Assembly (NCBI RefSeq): GCF_001598495.1
Contig: NZ_BCZB01000010.1
Span: 35,709 to 99,708 of the forward strand
DNA: 64,000 nucleotides
Reading direction: 5' to 3'
DNA from: Neokomagataea thailandica NBRC 106555
GTDB lineage: Bacteria > Pseudomonadota > Alphaproteobacteria > Acetobacterales > Acetobacteraceae
The position numbers were made by a program, and so were the translations under genes. Positions within the stretch are counted from its first letter, which is position 1, and every line of letters starts with the position of its first letter. Shown in pieces: positions 8,385 through 18,529 of the stretch. Under the pieces are notes generated by a model that was not told where the DNA came from, did not search any database, and was given only the letters and a program-made list of their open reading frames with translations.

Positions 8385-11300
8385 TTGAAAGTTACAATAA
8401 CCACAGATGAAACAAAAAATCTTCATATAATAGGTCATTCTGGGTTATTTAATCCAATATATTATATCAATAACAATAAAGATTTAAAAGAAATAGGAAC
8501 AGAATCACTTAGGCATTATCATACTTACGGATGGAAAGAAGGTCGAAAACCAAATCCACTCTTTGATCCAAGATGGTACATACTCAACAACAGAGATGTC
8601 CGACAAGATCCTCTTCTACATTATATCACGCAAGGGGAACACGAAGGGCGCCAACCAATTTCATGGTTTGATCCCGTTTGGTACAAAAACACCTATGCCA
8701 TTCCTGAGGGCATGCTGGCTCTAGCGCATTATCTTTTAAACCGCCAACGTCCAGATATACGACCCATTCCTGAGTTTGACCCCGCTTTTTACCTCAAAAC
8801 ATACACAGACGTCGCCGCAGCTAATATGGACCCATTAGAACATTATATGCTGCAAGGTTTCCGAGAAAATAGACGCCCCTTTGAAGGGTTTGACCCCTTT
8901 TATTATCGGCGGCGTTATTTGAAATCTATGCCCGACAGCAACCCTCTTTTGCACTATCTCAACAACAAAACACGACCAGATATTCATCCAGCACAACCAC
9001 TTGATGGCATTAGCGTTTTTCGAGATGTAAAGCGCTTCAGCAGCGCTGGCCCTTTTTTTGAAACACAAAAACCACTCCCACAAAATACCGTTAAACGCGC
9101 TCGTATATTGGCATATTACCTCCCTCAATTTCATACAATTCCAGAAAATAACACTTGGTGGGGCAATGGTTTTACAGAATGGACCAATACAGCCCGTACC
9201 ATGCCGCGCTTTTCTGGTCATTATCAGCCACGAATTCCGCGTGATCTCGGACATTATACCATCAATTCTTCCCACCTACTCGCACAACAAGCCAAAATGG
9301 CCCGCGATTCAGGGGTAGAAGGATTTGTATTCTATTTTTATTGGTTTAATAGACAGCGCCTCCTCGAAACGCCGCTCGAAATTTTATTACAGCACCCCGA
9401 AATTGATCTCCCCTTCTGCCTTATGTGGGCCAATGAAAACTGGAGCCGCCGATGGGATGGATCAGAGGACGATCTCCTCATCGCACAAAATTACCATCCT
9501 GAAGATGATGACGCCCTCATTGATTGCTTTGCACGCTATATGAAAGACCCGCGCTATATTCATATCAATCAACGGCCACTGCTAAAAATTTACCGCCCAG
9601 ACACCATCCCCAACCCGCACAGCACCATTGCACGCTGGCGACAAATTTTTAAAAATCGTCACAACCTTTGCCCCCTCATCATAACAGGACAAGCCTTCGA
9701 CAGCACAGATCCGCGCCCATTCGGGGCTGATGGCGCGTTCGAGTTTCCCCCTCATAAAATCGTTAATGGCCGCCCTCTCTTAAATGACGATGTCACATTA
9801 TTTGATGAAGATTTTAGCGGGCAAATTTACGATTATGAAGACATCGTCACACACGCCCTACAGGAAAGCCCCCCTCCTTACCCACTCATCCGTACCGCAT
9901 GCCCATCATGGGACAATGACGCACGCCGCCAAGGCAAAGGCCTTGTCCTGCACGGCTCCACCCCCGCTCTCTATAAAAAATGGCTCAATGGTCTTATTAC
10001 CTATGCCCAAAATAACCCATTTTATAACGAAACCCTTATATGCGTAAACGCATGGAATGAATGGGCTGAAGGCGCATATTTAGAGCCTGACCAGCATTTC
10101 GGCAGCGCCTATTTAAACGCCACCGCAGAAGCCTGCGCAGGCTTTCATACCACACAAAACACCACAAAACTTCTACTCATTGGCCACGATGCTTTTCCTG
10201 CCGGTGCGCAGACCCTTCTCCTTGAAATTGCACGTACCCTCAAAAGTAAAAGAGGAATAGATTTACGATTTATTCTTCTTGATGGCGGAGCATTACTTGA
10301 TGAATATCGTGCCATTGCACCGGTCGATATCCTCCCCTCAGATACACCGGACCTCACCGCAAGACTGAGACATCTTCATAAGAACGGCTTTCAGCACGCC
10401 ATATTGAACAGCGCCGCTACCGCCAGCATATCTCCCTCACTTAATAACGCTCAGATTGCCTTTACATTTTTAATTCACGAGCTGCCTTATATTATCCAAG
10501 AACGGCAACTTCGGCCGAGTATGGATATCGCCTGCGCTCTGGCTCAAACCATCATTACACCCGCCCCGTTTGTTGCGCACCAGCTTCTTTTATCAAGCAA
10601 CCCTAAACTGCATATTCTCCCACAAGGCCTCTACACACATATTCATTATACAACACCGATACGACGTGAGTTACGCGCACAAATAGGCATTTCCGACACA
10701 GAAAAACTCGTCATCGGCATCGGGTACGCAGATATACGCAAAGGGTTCGATCTCTTCGTGCAACTTTGGCGCAATCTACCAGATGATACACACGCTCTCT
10801 GGTTGGGAGATATCGATCCCACCCTCCATAAAGGCCTCATGCGTGACCTCGAATACGCCTCAAAAAGCAAGCGGTTTCATATGCTTGGTCACGTTAAAGA
10901 TGTTAATCACTGGCTTTCCGCCGCCGATTTCTTCACCCTTACATCACGTGAAGATCCCTACCCATCCGTCGCCCTTGAAGCGATTGCTTCTGGCCTTCCC
11001 TGCTTGACCTTTGATGAGACCGGAGGAATTCCTGACCTACTCAGAAAACTCAACGTAGAACCACAGCCCCTCTTACAGCACCATATCCTACCCTTTGGGC
11101 ATGTGCACGATATGGCACATTCCATATCCACCACACCGGCACTCACAGCACAGCAACGTAAACTGCAATCACACCGGATGGCACAGCGCTTTAATTTTAC
11201 ACATTATGTGGATCACCTCTTAGCTCATACTATTCCACACCTTCCACGTGTTTCTGTTGTTGTGCCGTCTTATAATTACGCACAATATCTAGCCCAAAGA

Positions 11301-12008
11301 CTGGCCTCTATTTTTGCCCAGACTCACCCCGTTCTTGAAATTATTGTTCTTGATGATGCATCCCATGATGGCAGCCCAGCCCTAGCGCAAGAAACCGCAC
11401 ATCACTGGGGACGCACAATCCGCCTTGTCACCAACCGCACCTCATCAGGCTCCGTCTTTCACCAATGGCAAAAAGGCCTCGAACTCGCCCAAGGTGAGTG
11501 GATATGGATCGCTGAAGCCGATGACCTCTGCGACTCAACATTCCTAGAAAATCTTCTTAATGCCGCCCTACAAAAACCCAACGCTGTTATGGCCTTTTCG
11601 GATAGTCGCGCCATCGACCCGAAAGGACGCGTACTCCACCCCAGCTATAAACCTTATTGCGCAGAAAGCACCGGCACCTTGTTAGATCATGATGCATGCT
11701 TTAAAGGCCGTCACTTCATCCAATCATGCCTCTCCGAACGCAACACCATCTTGAATGTTAGCAGCGCCATCTTCAAACGAGCTGCACTAGGCAACGCACT
11801 ACAGCGCTGTAAAAACGACCTCGAAACCTATAAAATAGCCGGAGATTGGCGCGCATACATCGAATTACTAGATCATGATCATGCCGAAGTGCTTTATATC
11901 AGCCAGACATTAAATAGTCACCGCAGGCACCCTCAGTCGGCCACCCACACCCTAGACTACACGACCCACATGAACGAAATAAACTCCATCCATACTCTAA
12001 TAAAATAA
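8385..12008 (+). CDS. Giant multi-domain glycosyltransferase (FDP repeats + WbsX/GH99-like + GT4 + GT2)
   Basis: About 1207 residues with four parts. (1) Roughly residues 15-205: five repeats with FNP/FDP-x-WY/FY near the start and HY-x5-EGR-P near the end. (2) About 225-600: a WbsX-type domain (pfam Glyco_tran_WbsX, related to GH99), with YYLPQFH, NGFTEW, FYFYWF, MWANENWSRRWDG and NAWNEWAEGAYLEP. (3) About 610-950: a GT4-like domain with the E-x7-E segment EDPYPSVALEAIASGLP. (4) About 960-1207: a GT2 domain beginning SVVVPSYNY with EADD as the metal-binding region. It probably assembles a surface glycan or glycosylates envelope proteins. The start is uncertain: TTG 8385 has an AGGA site; GTG 8340 is the longer alternative. 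The 5' third is AT-rich, suggesting transfer. Confidence 0.85.
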   Translation: MKVTITTDETKNLHIIGHSGLFNPIYYINNNKDLKEIGTESLRHYHTYGWKEGRKPNPLFDPRWYILNNRDVRQDPLLHYITQGEHEGRQPISWFDPVWYKNTYAIPEGMLALAHYLLNRQRPDIRPIPEFDPAFYLKTYTDVAAANMDPLEHYMLQGFRENRRPFEGFDPFYYRRRYLKSMPDSNPLLHYLNNKTRPDIHPAQPLDGISVFRDVKRFSSAGPFFETQKPLPQNTVKRARILAYYLPQFHTIPENNTWWGNGFTEWTNTARTMPRFSGHYQPRIPRDLGHYTINSSHLLAQQAKMARDSGVEGFVFYFYWFNRQRLLETPLEILLQHPEIDLPFCLMWANENWSRRWDGSEDDLLIAQNYHPEDDDALIDCFARYMKDPRYIHINQRPLLKIYRPDTIPNPHSTIARWRQIFKNRHNLCPLIITGQAFDSTDPRPFGADGAFEFPPHKIVNGRPLLNDDVTLFDEDFSGQIYDYEDIVTHALQESPPPYPLIRTACPSWDNDARRQGKGLVLHGSTPALYKKWLNGLITYAQNNPFYNETLICVNAWNEWAEGAYLEPDQHFGSAYLNATAEACAGFHTTQNTTKLLLIGHDAFPAGAQTLLLEIARTLKSKRGIDLRFILLDGGALLDEYRAIAPVDILPSDTPDLTARLRHLHKNGFQHAILNSAATASISPSLNNAQIAFTFLIHELPYIIQERQLRPSMDIACALAQTIITPAPFVAHQLLLSSNPKLHILPQGLYTHIHYTTPIRRELRAQIGISDTEKLVIGIGYADIRKGFDLFVQLWRNLPDDTHALWLGDIDPTLHKGLMRDLEYASKSKRFHMLGHVKDVNHWLSAADFFTLTSREDPYPSVALEAIASGLPCLTFDETGGIPDLLRKLNVEPQPLLQHHILPFGHVHDMAHSISTTPALTAQQRKLQSHRMAQRFNFTHYVDHLLAHTIPHLPRVSVVVPSYNYAQYLAQRLASIFAQTHPVLEIIVLDDASHDGSPALAQETAHHWGRTIRLVTNRTSSGSVFHQWQKGLELAQGEWIWIAEADDLCDSTFLENLLNAALQKPNAVMAFSDSRAIDPKGRVLHPSYKPYCAESTGTLLDHDACFKGRHFIQSCLSERNTILNVSSAIFKRAALGNALQRCKNDLETYKIAGDWRAYIELLDHDHAEVLYISQTLNSHRRHPQSATHTLDYTTHMNEINSIHTLIK

Positions 12009-12182
12009 CGTCTCAACTTACCCAAACAAAAAATAATTATGCAAAATAAATACAGAAAAAGTGTAAATAAAAGCTTTATAAAACAATAGAAGTTAAAAAA
12101 ATGACAGCCTCTTCGCTCTAGCGACTATATCCAGAGCTTAAGGCACATTTCAGCCAATTTTCAAACAGGCTCTAAAGACCTC

Positions 12183-12226
12183 TTTTCATAGGGTGGATCT
12201 TCGCACAAAAGACCCACCCTATGAAA
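12183..12226. terminator. Strong bidirectional hairpin between converging genes
   Basis: TTTTCATAGGGTGG (12183-12196) pairs perfectly with CCACCCTATGAAAA (12213-12226). T-rich sequence is built into the stem ends on both strands. It separates the glycosyltransferase (plus) from the SDR gene (minus), which ends at 12230. Confidence 0.8.
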
Positions 12227-12229
12227 ATA

Positions 12230-13090
12230 TCAACCATTCACAATGATGCCGCCATTCACATGCAACGTCTGACCCGTCACAAAAGAAGCATCATCACTGG
12301 CTAAATATACATAAGCTGGCCCCAACTCCGCAGGGTCTGCGCAACGTTGCATGGGAGTGCTTTTCGTCAAATCGGCAACCGTCTGCGGATCAATAGGCCC
12401 CCAACTTGCAGGTTGCAAAGGCGTCCATACCGGACCAGGTGCCACCGCATTCACCCGCACGCCGTGAGACACCAACTCTAAGGCCAAAGCACGTGTAAAA
12501 CCGAGTTCTGCAGCCTTAGTAGTCGAATATGCAAGCAGCGCCTTATTGCCCATAAAGGCATTAATAGAAGACGTATTAATAATTGCCCCACCTGACGACA
12601 AATGCGGAACAACTGAGCGCGCCAGATAAAAATATCCGTTGATATTAATATCCATATGGCGCTGCCATTCATCATCAGAAATTGAGCAAATATCTTCACT
12701 CACAACCTGAATGCCAGCATTATTGACTAATATATTAAGACCACCAAACTCACGAACGACCTGCTCGACCGCATTTTTGCATACGCTACTGGAAGCGACA
12801 TCACCCGCAATCGCCAGAGCCTTGCGCCCCTCAGCCTCAATGAGACGGACTGTCTCTTGGGCATCATCATGCTCTTCCAGATAAAGAAACGCGATATCCG
12901 CTCCCTCACGGGCGAAGTGCAGCGCTGCAGAACGACCAATCCCGCTATCACCACCGCTGATCAATGCCTTTTTACCCGCAAGCTTACCGCTCCCACGATA
13001 ATCTTCACGGATATGTACAGCCAATGGCTCTAACGCGGACTCTTTGCCCGGCTGATGTTCCTGTGATTGCGGAGGGATTTTTGTGGGCAT
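12230..13090 (-). CDS. Short-chain dehydrogenase/reductase (YghA/YhdF-like)
   Basis: A 286-residue classical-type SDR, an NAD(P)-dependent oxidoreductase. The N-terminal extension MPTKIPPQSQEHQPG is typical of the general-stress SDR group of E. coli YghA and B. subtilis YhdF. Seen: the cofactor loop GGDSGIGR, NNAG, the catalytic Ser (NTSS) and the YSTTK catalytic Tyr/Lys pair, then NAVAPGPVWTPL. The open frame extends upstream to 13183, but the conserved start is the ATG at 13090; its ribosome-binding site is weak. The substrate is unknown. Confidence 0.85.
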   Translation of the reverse strand: MPTKIPPQSQEHQPGKESALEPLAVHIREDYRGSGKLAGKKALISGGDSGIGRSAALHFAREGADIAFLYLEEHDDAQETVRLIEAEGRKALAIAGDVASSSVCKNAVEQVVREFGGLNILVNNAGIQVVSEDICSISDDEWQRHMDININGYFYLARSVVPHLSSGGAIINTSSINAFMGNKALLAYSTTKAAELGFTRALALELVSHGVRVNAVAPGPVWTPLQPASWGPIDPQTVADLTKSTPMQRCADPAELGPAYVYLASDDASFVTGQTLHVNGGIIVNG

Positions 13091-13234
13091 GACAGAAACT
13101 CGCTCAAAATTTTTGCCCCTTACACGTAAGGAGCACTCTGCACGAGAAAACGCCGCCCCCTGCCTGACTGTTGCCATCATCACCTATCTGTGAAGAGACA
13201 ACCGCCAGAAAGAACATCACTCCGCAATAATGGC

Positions 13235-14503
13235 TTAAACGGCCGTAATCACCTTCATACCGCCCATATAAGGGATCAAAGCTTCCGGCACTGTAATGCT
13301 GCCATCTTCATTTTGATATGTTTCCATAAGCGCAATCATCGTACGCCCCAGCGCTAGGCCAGAACCATTCAGCGTATGCACAAAGGCTGGCCCCTTAGCC
13401 GTCCGATAACGCGCATTCATACGACGCGCCTGAAACGCACGCGTATTAGAGCAGGATGAAATTTCACGCCACGCTCCCTGCCCAGGCAACCATGCTTCAA
13501 GGTCATACGTCTTAGCCGCACCAAAACCCGTATCACCCGCACAAAGCAGCATACGACGGAAAGGAATGTCCAACCGTTCTAGCACTGTTTCTGCAGCCCG
13601 CGTCATGCGTTCATGTTCATCATCGCTTGCCTCAGGCGCAACCACGGACACCAACTCACATTTCATGAATTGATGCTGACGCAACATCCCACGTACATCA
13701 CGCCCAGATGCCCCCGCTTCAGAACGAAAACACGCGGACAAAGCCGTCATACGGATCGGCAACGTAGTCTCTGGAAGAATATCTCCCATAACCGAAGCGG
13801 TTAAAGGCACTTCAGCTGTTGGAATCAACCAACGGCCATCTTCTGTACGAAAAGATTCTTCCGAAAATTTCGGCAGCTTATCCGTGCCATACATGGCATC
13901 ATCACCAACCAAAAGCGGCACGGTCGTTTCGCTATAACCAAACTCCGTGGTGTGCGTGTCGAGCATAAACTGCCCCAACGCACGCTCCAAGCGCGCCAAG
14001 GCACCGCGTAACACCACAAATCGCGCACCGGACAATTTACTGGCCGTCGGAAAATCCATCAGGCCAAGTTGTTCGCCCAATTCAAAATGCTGTTTTGGTG
14101 TGAACGCAAAATCACGCACCGTGCCACGCGCATGCACAACAACATTATCGCTCTCATCCTTGCCATCCGGCACAGAAGAATCAAGCTGGTTCGGCAATGC
14201 TTTGAGCACATCATCAATGCCCGTTTGCAAAGCATTCGCCTTTTCTTCTAACGTCACGATCTCTTCACGCAGAGCGACTGCCCGCGCTTCCAATTCGCTC
14301 GTATCCGCGCCGCTGCGCTTACCCTGCCCGATCTCTTTCGCGATTGTCTTACGTGCCGCTTGTGCGTCTTGCAGTGCAGCTAATGCTGCACGACGTGCTT
14401 CGTCTTCTTCAACAATCTTTTGCCCGACCGGAGCAAGGCCACGACGCTCAAGAGCTGCGTCAAACGCGGCGGGGTCCGCGCGCAGGGCTTTAAGGTCGTG
14501 CAT
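13235..14503 (-). CDS. serS: Serine--tRNA ligase
   Basis: A 422-residue class II synthetase that charges tRNA-Ser. The N-terminal coiled-coil arm that grips the tRNA (about residues 30-110, rich in Ala/Glu/Arg) is clear. The class II core follows: TAEVPLT (motif region near 235), [21 protein letters not shown] (motif 2, split here around residues 265-285) and [19 protein letters not shown] (motif 3). It is the last gene of the argS-to-serS run, 29 bases after tatC. Confidence 0.97.
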   Translation of the reverse strand: MHDLKALRADPAAFDAALERRGLAPVGQKIVEEDEARRAALAALQDAQAARKTIAKEIGQGKRSGADTSELEARAVALREEIVTLEEKANALQTGIDDVLKALPNQLDSSVPDGKDESDNVVVHARGTVRDFAFTPKQHFELGEQLGLMDFPTASKLSGARFVVLRGALARLERALGQFMLDTHTTEFGYSETTVPLLVGDDAMYGTDKLPKFSEESFRTEDGRWLIPTAEVPLTASVMGDILPETTLPIRMTALSACFRSEAGASGRDVRGMLRQHQFMKCELVSVVAPEASDDEHERMTRAAETVLERLDIPFRRMLLCAGDTGFGAAKTYDLEAWLPGQGAWREISSCSNTRAFQARRMNARYRTAKGPAFVHTLNGSGLALGRTMIALMETYQNEDGSITVPEALIPYMGGMKVITAV

Positions 14504-14532
14504 GGTTCAGGCTCCGTTTCTTCGTCTTACAA

Positions 14533-15318
14533 TCAATCAACATCATCAGGCTCCGGCTTTGGCTCAACCAAACGTGCCGTAAGAATAGAGACCTCATACA
14601 ACGCCACTAGCGGAACTGCGAGGCTCAACATCGTAATCGCATCCGGCGGTGCAATCACAGCAGAGACTGCAAAAGACGCCACAACCGCATAACGACGGAA
14701 TTTCTTTAACTGAGCGACGCTCACCAACCCAACACGCGCCAAGAGCGTCAAAACAACCGGCAACTCAAAACACACCCCAAAAGCAAGGATCATTTTGGTA
14801 ACCAAGGTCAGATATTCTGAAACCTTCGCCTGTAACTCAATCTGCATCCCGTCACTACCGGGCGCACCGCTCTGGAACGATAGGAAAAACTGCCACGCAA
14901 ACGGGAACACAACGTAGTAAGCCAGCGCTGCCCCCATCAAAAACATGACAGGCGTTGCCACTAAAAACGGTGCAAAAGCTTTCTTTTCACTCCGGTACAA
15001 ACCCGGTGCAATAAAAATCCACGCCTGAATGGCAATCATCGGAAACGATAAGAACGTCGCCCCGAACAACGCCACACGAATATACGTGAAAAACGCTTCA
15101 TACAGCGCCGTATAAATCAAATGTGGCTGCTCCCCCTTCTGCCGCATGATTGTGCCCAAAGGCGCAGCTAGAAACCGATACAACTCACCTGAAAAGTGGT
15201 AGCAAATCCCAAAAGCCACCACGAACGTTGCAATCGACCAGATTAACCGCCGCCGAAGTTCTACAATATGCTCCAGCAGAGGCATCGGCTTATCATCAAG
15301 TGCATCCGCCTCGCTCAT
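14533..15318 (-). CDS. tatC: Sec-independent protein translocase TatC
   Basis: A 261-residue polytopic inner-membrane protein, the receptor for twin-arginine signal peptides. It has the family hallmark N-terminus MPLLEHIVELRRRLIWS, six predicted membrane helices and the FGICFELPVV-type helix (here FGVCFELPVV). Its ATG overlaps the tatB stop (15315-15318), so the two are translationally coupled. The amidase gene at 48503 encodes a likely client. No tatA is present in this cluster. Confidence 0.96.
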   Translation of the reverse strand: MSEADALDDKPMPLLEHIVELRRRLIWSIATFVVAFGICYHFSGELYRFLAAPLGTIMRQKGEQPHLIYTALYEAFFTYIRVALFGATFLSFPMIAIQAWIFIAPGLYRSEKKAFAPFLVATPVMFLMGAALAYYVVFPFAWQFFLSFQSGAPGSDGMQIELQAKVSEYLTLVTKMILAFGVCFELPVVLTLLARVGLVSVAQLKKFRRYAVVASFAVSAVIAPPDAITMLSLAVPLVALYEVSILTARLVEPKPEPDDVD

Positions 15319-15893
15319 GCCTGCGTCTCCTCACGTCTAATCGGCACACGGCGGCCATGATGGAGCGTCCGCACCGGGGGTAAAATATGCGGAGCCTCCC
15401 AGCGGGAACGCTCTCTTAACAAACGACGCGCCGTGCTTGGCGGCATAATCACAGGCGCCTGCGCGACATCCTCATTTAACACATGCTCAACGACTGGCTG
15501 CTCTACCGGCGCTCCCCCACCAAATGGCTCATACGCTTCCGGCATAGGTGGCGGTGGAGGCAATGGCGCAGGTGGTACACGCGGTAATGCCGATGGATCA
15601 TGCTTGTCATCCAGTGACAAACCTTCTCTCAAAGAGCCATCTGCATCAACAAAACGCCCAACACGATCACGCAGATTGAAATTCCGTAGATTTCGGAACT
15701 CATCACGTGCATCGGAGAGGTCCGCTTCACGCACCATATCATCCACATGAGACTGAAACTCTGAAGCCATCCGCCTCATCGCTTTAATCCCATTCGAAAT
15801 TGTACGGATCGCAACAGGCAGGTCTTTCGGGCGGATAAAAATCATCGCCACGATCACGAACAGCGCAATCTCAGAAAAACTAAAGTCGAACAT
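15315..15893 (-). CDS. tatB: Sec-independent protein translocase TatB
   Basis: A 192-residue protein. The N-terminal membrane helix (FSFSEIALFVIVAMIFI) is followed by the RPKDLP hinge and an amphipathic helix, the TatA/B architecture. The sequence MFDFSFSE and the length point to TatB rather than TatA. The C-terminal half is Pro-rich and variable (PPAPLPPPPPMPE around residue 115). TatB passes precursors from TatC to TatA pores. It lies 32 bases after scpB and overlaps tatC by four bases. Confidence 0.9.
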   Translation of the reverse strand: MFDFSFSEIALFVIVAMIFIRPKDLPVAIRTISNGIKAMRRMASEFQSHVDDMVREADLSDARDEFRNLRNFNLRDRVGRFVDADGSLREGLSLDDKHDPSALPRVPPAPLPPPPPMPEAYEPFGGGAPVEQPVVEHVLNEDVAQAPVIMPPSTARRLLRERSRWEAPHILPPVRTLHHGRRVPIRREETQA

Positions 15894-15925
15894 GCGCCAA
15901 CCCTACCCCTTCACGGCCTTCTCGC

Positions 15926-16513
15926 CTATCCTTCATCTTGCGGATCACGCGTCATTCCTACCGTTTCTGTATCTTCTGTCGTCGCACGGTCTAGCAAGAA
16001 GTCCTCCCGGCGCGGCAAAGACGCCAAAGAAGACAAACCAAATACTTCTAAAAAACGCGCCGTTGTGCCCCATAATACCGGCCGACCCGGCACATCTTTT
16101 CGCCCTTTGGGAGACACTAAACCGTCTTCCAAGAGCGCATCCAACACCGCCTGCCCTAAAGAGACCCCGCGCACAGCCTCCACTTCTGAGCGCGTACACG
16201 GCTGATGATATGCAATAACAGCAAGCGTCTCCATCGTACTCCTGCTCAAACGCCGTGGTTTCTCGATAACCCGCGTCAAAGCCCCCGCATATTCGGCACG
16301 TGTCCGAAACTGCCAGCCACCAGCCACCTCAACCAATTCAATCGCATGATGCTCAAAACGCTTTTGTATCTCCAGAAGTACTTCTGGAGCATGTACTTCT
16401 AAACCTTGCGAACGCAAAAGATCTACCATTTCTGAGAGGCGAACAGGCTCTGGAGAGGCAAAAATCAATGCCTCCAGCAAACATGCTGCATTCATGCTCT
16501 TCGCGCCCTTCAT
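15926..16513 (-). CDS. scpB: Segregation and condensation protein ScpB
   Basis: A 195-residue winged-helix protein of the SMC-ScpAB complex, which compacts and separates sister chromosomes. Seen: the LEALIFASPEPVRLSEM start and a second winged-helix region LAVIAYHQPCTRSEVEAVRGV (in two parts near residues 93-115), both typical of ScpB. The ATG overlaps the scpA stop by four bases and has an internal CGGAG site in scpA. The C-terminal tail is acidic and variable. Confidence 0.93.
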   Translation of the reverse strand: MKGAKSMNAACLLEALIFASPEPVRLSEMVDLLRSQGLEVHAPEVLLEIQKRFEHHAIELVEVAGGWQFRTRAEYAGALTRVIEKPRRLSRSTMETLAVIAYHQPCTRSEVEAVRGVSLGQAVLDALLEDGLVSPKGRKDVPGRPVLWGTTARFLEVFGLSSLASLPRREDFLLDRATTEDTETVGMTRDPQDEG

Positions 16514-17310
16514 GGTACACTCCGAAAATGAATATCGGCAAAAGCCTCATCCTGCCGCAGCTGAACACGCCCTATTTTAGCCATTTCCAATCCTGCGACT
16601 AAAGAACCTGCCAGAGCCGCATGCCGTCCAATAGTCGTTTCTTCTTCTGGAAAAATATCTGGCACGATGGCATTCAAAGCGCACCATTCTTCCCCCACCC
16701 CATCTGACAACATGGCCTTTAACCGCGCCAAAGCATCTTGCAAGCTCCAATATCGGCGTATTTTGGGCGTATAAACACGCTTCTTAAACGTTCTACGACG
16801 TGCAGACAGATAAGACGTGATCAACGATGTCAGGTCTACTTTCAACCCAGAGCGATCAATTTCAGTATGATCTTCTCCAGCCCCCCGCCGAAAAACATCA
16901 ACGCCTAACTTGGGCTGTTTTCCGAGCCACAAGGCAGCTTCACGCATGTGCTCTAACGCAACCAGACGCTCTTGCAATAATTCTGCCGCTTCTTCAGCCG
17001 TGGCATCATTTTGTTCTACAGGCAGCAGCAAGCGTGACTTCAACCACGCCAACCACGCCGCCATAACCAACCAATCAGCGGCCAATTCCAGCCGAAAAGA
17101 ACGTGCCTCAGCACGCGCCTTTTCCACTAGAGCAAGATACTGCTCCACCAGTTGCAGAATGGAAATCTGAGCCAAGTCCACTTTCTGCGCCCGAGCTAAC
17201 TCAAGCAACAAATCCAGAGGCCCCTCATAACCATCCAGCGTGAGGTGGAGCGTATCGTCGTTCAAAGCACACTCAAAATTGCGCTGGCGTACACGCGATA
17301 GACTGCGCAT
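16510..17310 (-). CDS. scpA: Segregation and condensation protein ScpA
   Basis: A 266-residue kleisin subunit that bridges SMC heads with ScpB. The diagnostic EGPLDLLLELARAQKVDLAQI lies at about residues 29-49 and the C-terminal winged-helix ends with GLEMAKIGRVQLRQDEAF. The start is uncertain: ATG 17310 overlaps the upstream SPOR gene by 38 bases, while a TTG at 17265 begins eight bases after that gene's stop and just before the conserved domain. Both give a complete kleisin. Confidence 0.92.
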   Translation of the reverse strand: MRSLSRVRQRNFECALNDDTLHLTLDGYEGPLDLLLELARAQKVDLAQISILQLVEQYLALVEKARAEARSFRLELAADWLVMAAWLAWLKSRLLLPVEQNDATAEEAAELLQERLVALEHMREAALWLGKQPKLGVDVFRRGAGEDHTEIDRSGLKVDLTSLITSYLSARRRTFKKRVYTPKIRRYWSLQDALARLKAMLSDGVGEEWCALNAIVPDIFPEEETTIGRHAALAGSLVAGLEMAKIGRVQLRQDEAFADIHFRSVP

Positions 17311-18529
17311 GCAGCTTCACACAAAACGCACGGGCAGCCTTACTATCAGCAAAACCACCAATACGGAGACGCACAAAACTACGGTCTCCCTGCGTCGTAT
17401 GCTCAAAGAGCGGCGTATGCCCACTCAATAAACCTGCAGCACGCACGCGCAAGGTCTCCCATTCATGATGCGCCATGGCTTCACTATTAAGCGCAGCCAA
17501 TTGCACCTCATGATGCCCATTACCCGATGCCGCGCGTGGCGTATCATCACTTTCCGGCACAGGAGATGGCGGCGGCAAAGGCGCTGCCACAGCAGGGCGT
17601 GGCGCAGGCGCAGGAGCGGGCCCGACCTCTTGCCGAATAATACGCTCCCGCTCTGGAGAAACCCGCCGGGACGTCACCGCCGACCGAACAGCCGGCAAAG
17701 AAGGCGTCTCGGCCGCATCCGCATCATCATCACTCGGTGTTACCACATTCCCCGCCTTTACAGGTGCTGGTGGTGACACATGCTTGACCGGTGCAGGCGC
17801 TTCACTCTGCGCAGAAGAGGTTTTGGGCGCAGCGTCAGCCAATTGCGTCTGCTCCCCTTCTGCTGCGTCAGATGCCACACCATCTTTCGGCTGTGCATTC
17901 AGTGACGATGCATCCGCTGACTTCTCTGCCGTAGCCGCAGGAGACGTAACCGTATTTTGTGCTACCGGCTTTGGTGCCGGAGGCGCACCGTACTGCCGTG
18001 CAAAAGCCTTCGTATCAGGCTGTTCTGGTCCCGGAGCTAAGTGTGCTTCTCCGCTGCCTGTCATATCTGTGCTGTCATCACCGGCCATCAACTGCATACC
18101 ACCAGGATCTGCCGGAACTTCACGCACAGCCCCAGACGGCGGCCCAATAATGGGCACACCACCGTGATTCTTGCCAACCAAGCTCCAGCCCCCGACAGCA
18201 ACCAGCAAAACCGCTCCAATGCCGACAGCACCACCTACCAGCTTACGCGTCGCCGGGTCGCTTCCAAGGAACGACATAACCCCTGCACCAGCAACAGCCT
18301 TTGCCTTCCCCTGTCCAGCTGGTGACACTGCATTCGCAGGACGTGCCGCGCCACGACGGCGAGACGGCACATCATCATAATCTTGGCTCAACCGCTCACG
18401 CCCTTGCGGACGGCTCTCCGGTGGCCGTGCAGCAGACCCACGGTCATCCCCGCCCCCTAACGGGCGGCGAGGAAGATCATCCCGCCGTGGTGGTTCATCA
18501 TGCCGATAGCCGTCACCACCATCTGCCAT
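17273..18529 (-). CDS. SPOR-domain membrane protein
   Basis: A 418-residue protein with an Arg/Pro/Gly-rich cytoplasmic N-terminus (1-95). One membrane helix follows (about 98-117, VGGAVGIGAVLLVAVGGWSLV), then a long low-complexity Ala/Pro/Glu periplasmic linker and a C-terminal SPOR domain (about 345-418, starting HEVQLAALNS). SPOR domains bind peptidoglycan stripped of stem peptides at division sites, so a role in cell division is likely. Its ATG shares a base with the argS stop (TAATG), indicating coupling; scpA follows. This argS-SPOR-scpAB order is common in alphaproteobacteria. Confidence 0.85.
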   Translation of the reverse strand: MADGGDGYRHDEPPRRDDLPRRPLGGGDDRGSAARPPESRPQGRERLSQDYDDVPSRRRGAARPANAVSPAGQGKAKAVAGAGVMSFLGSDPATRKLVGGAVGIGAVLLVAVGGWSLVGKNHGGVPIIGPPSGAVREVPADPGGMQLMAGDDSTDMTGSGEAHLAPGPEQPDTKAFARQYGAPPAPKPVAQNTVTSPAATAEKSADASSLNAQPKDGVASDAAEGEQTQLADAAPKTSSAQSEAPAPVKHVSPPAPVKAGNVVTPSDDDADAAETPSLPAVRSAVTSRRVSPERERIIRQEVGPAPAPAPRPAVAAPLPPPSPVPESDDTPRAASGNGHHEVQLAALNSEAMAHHEWETLRVRAAGLLSGHTPLFEHTTQGDRSFVRLRIGGFADSKAARAFCVKLHAQSIACTPAQF

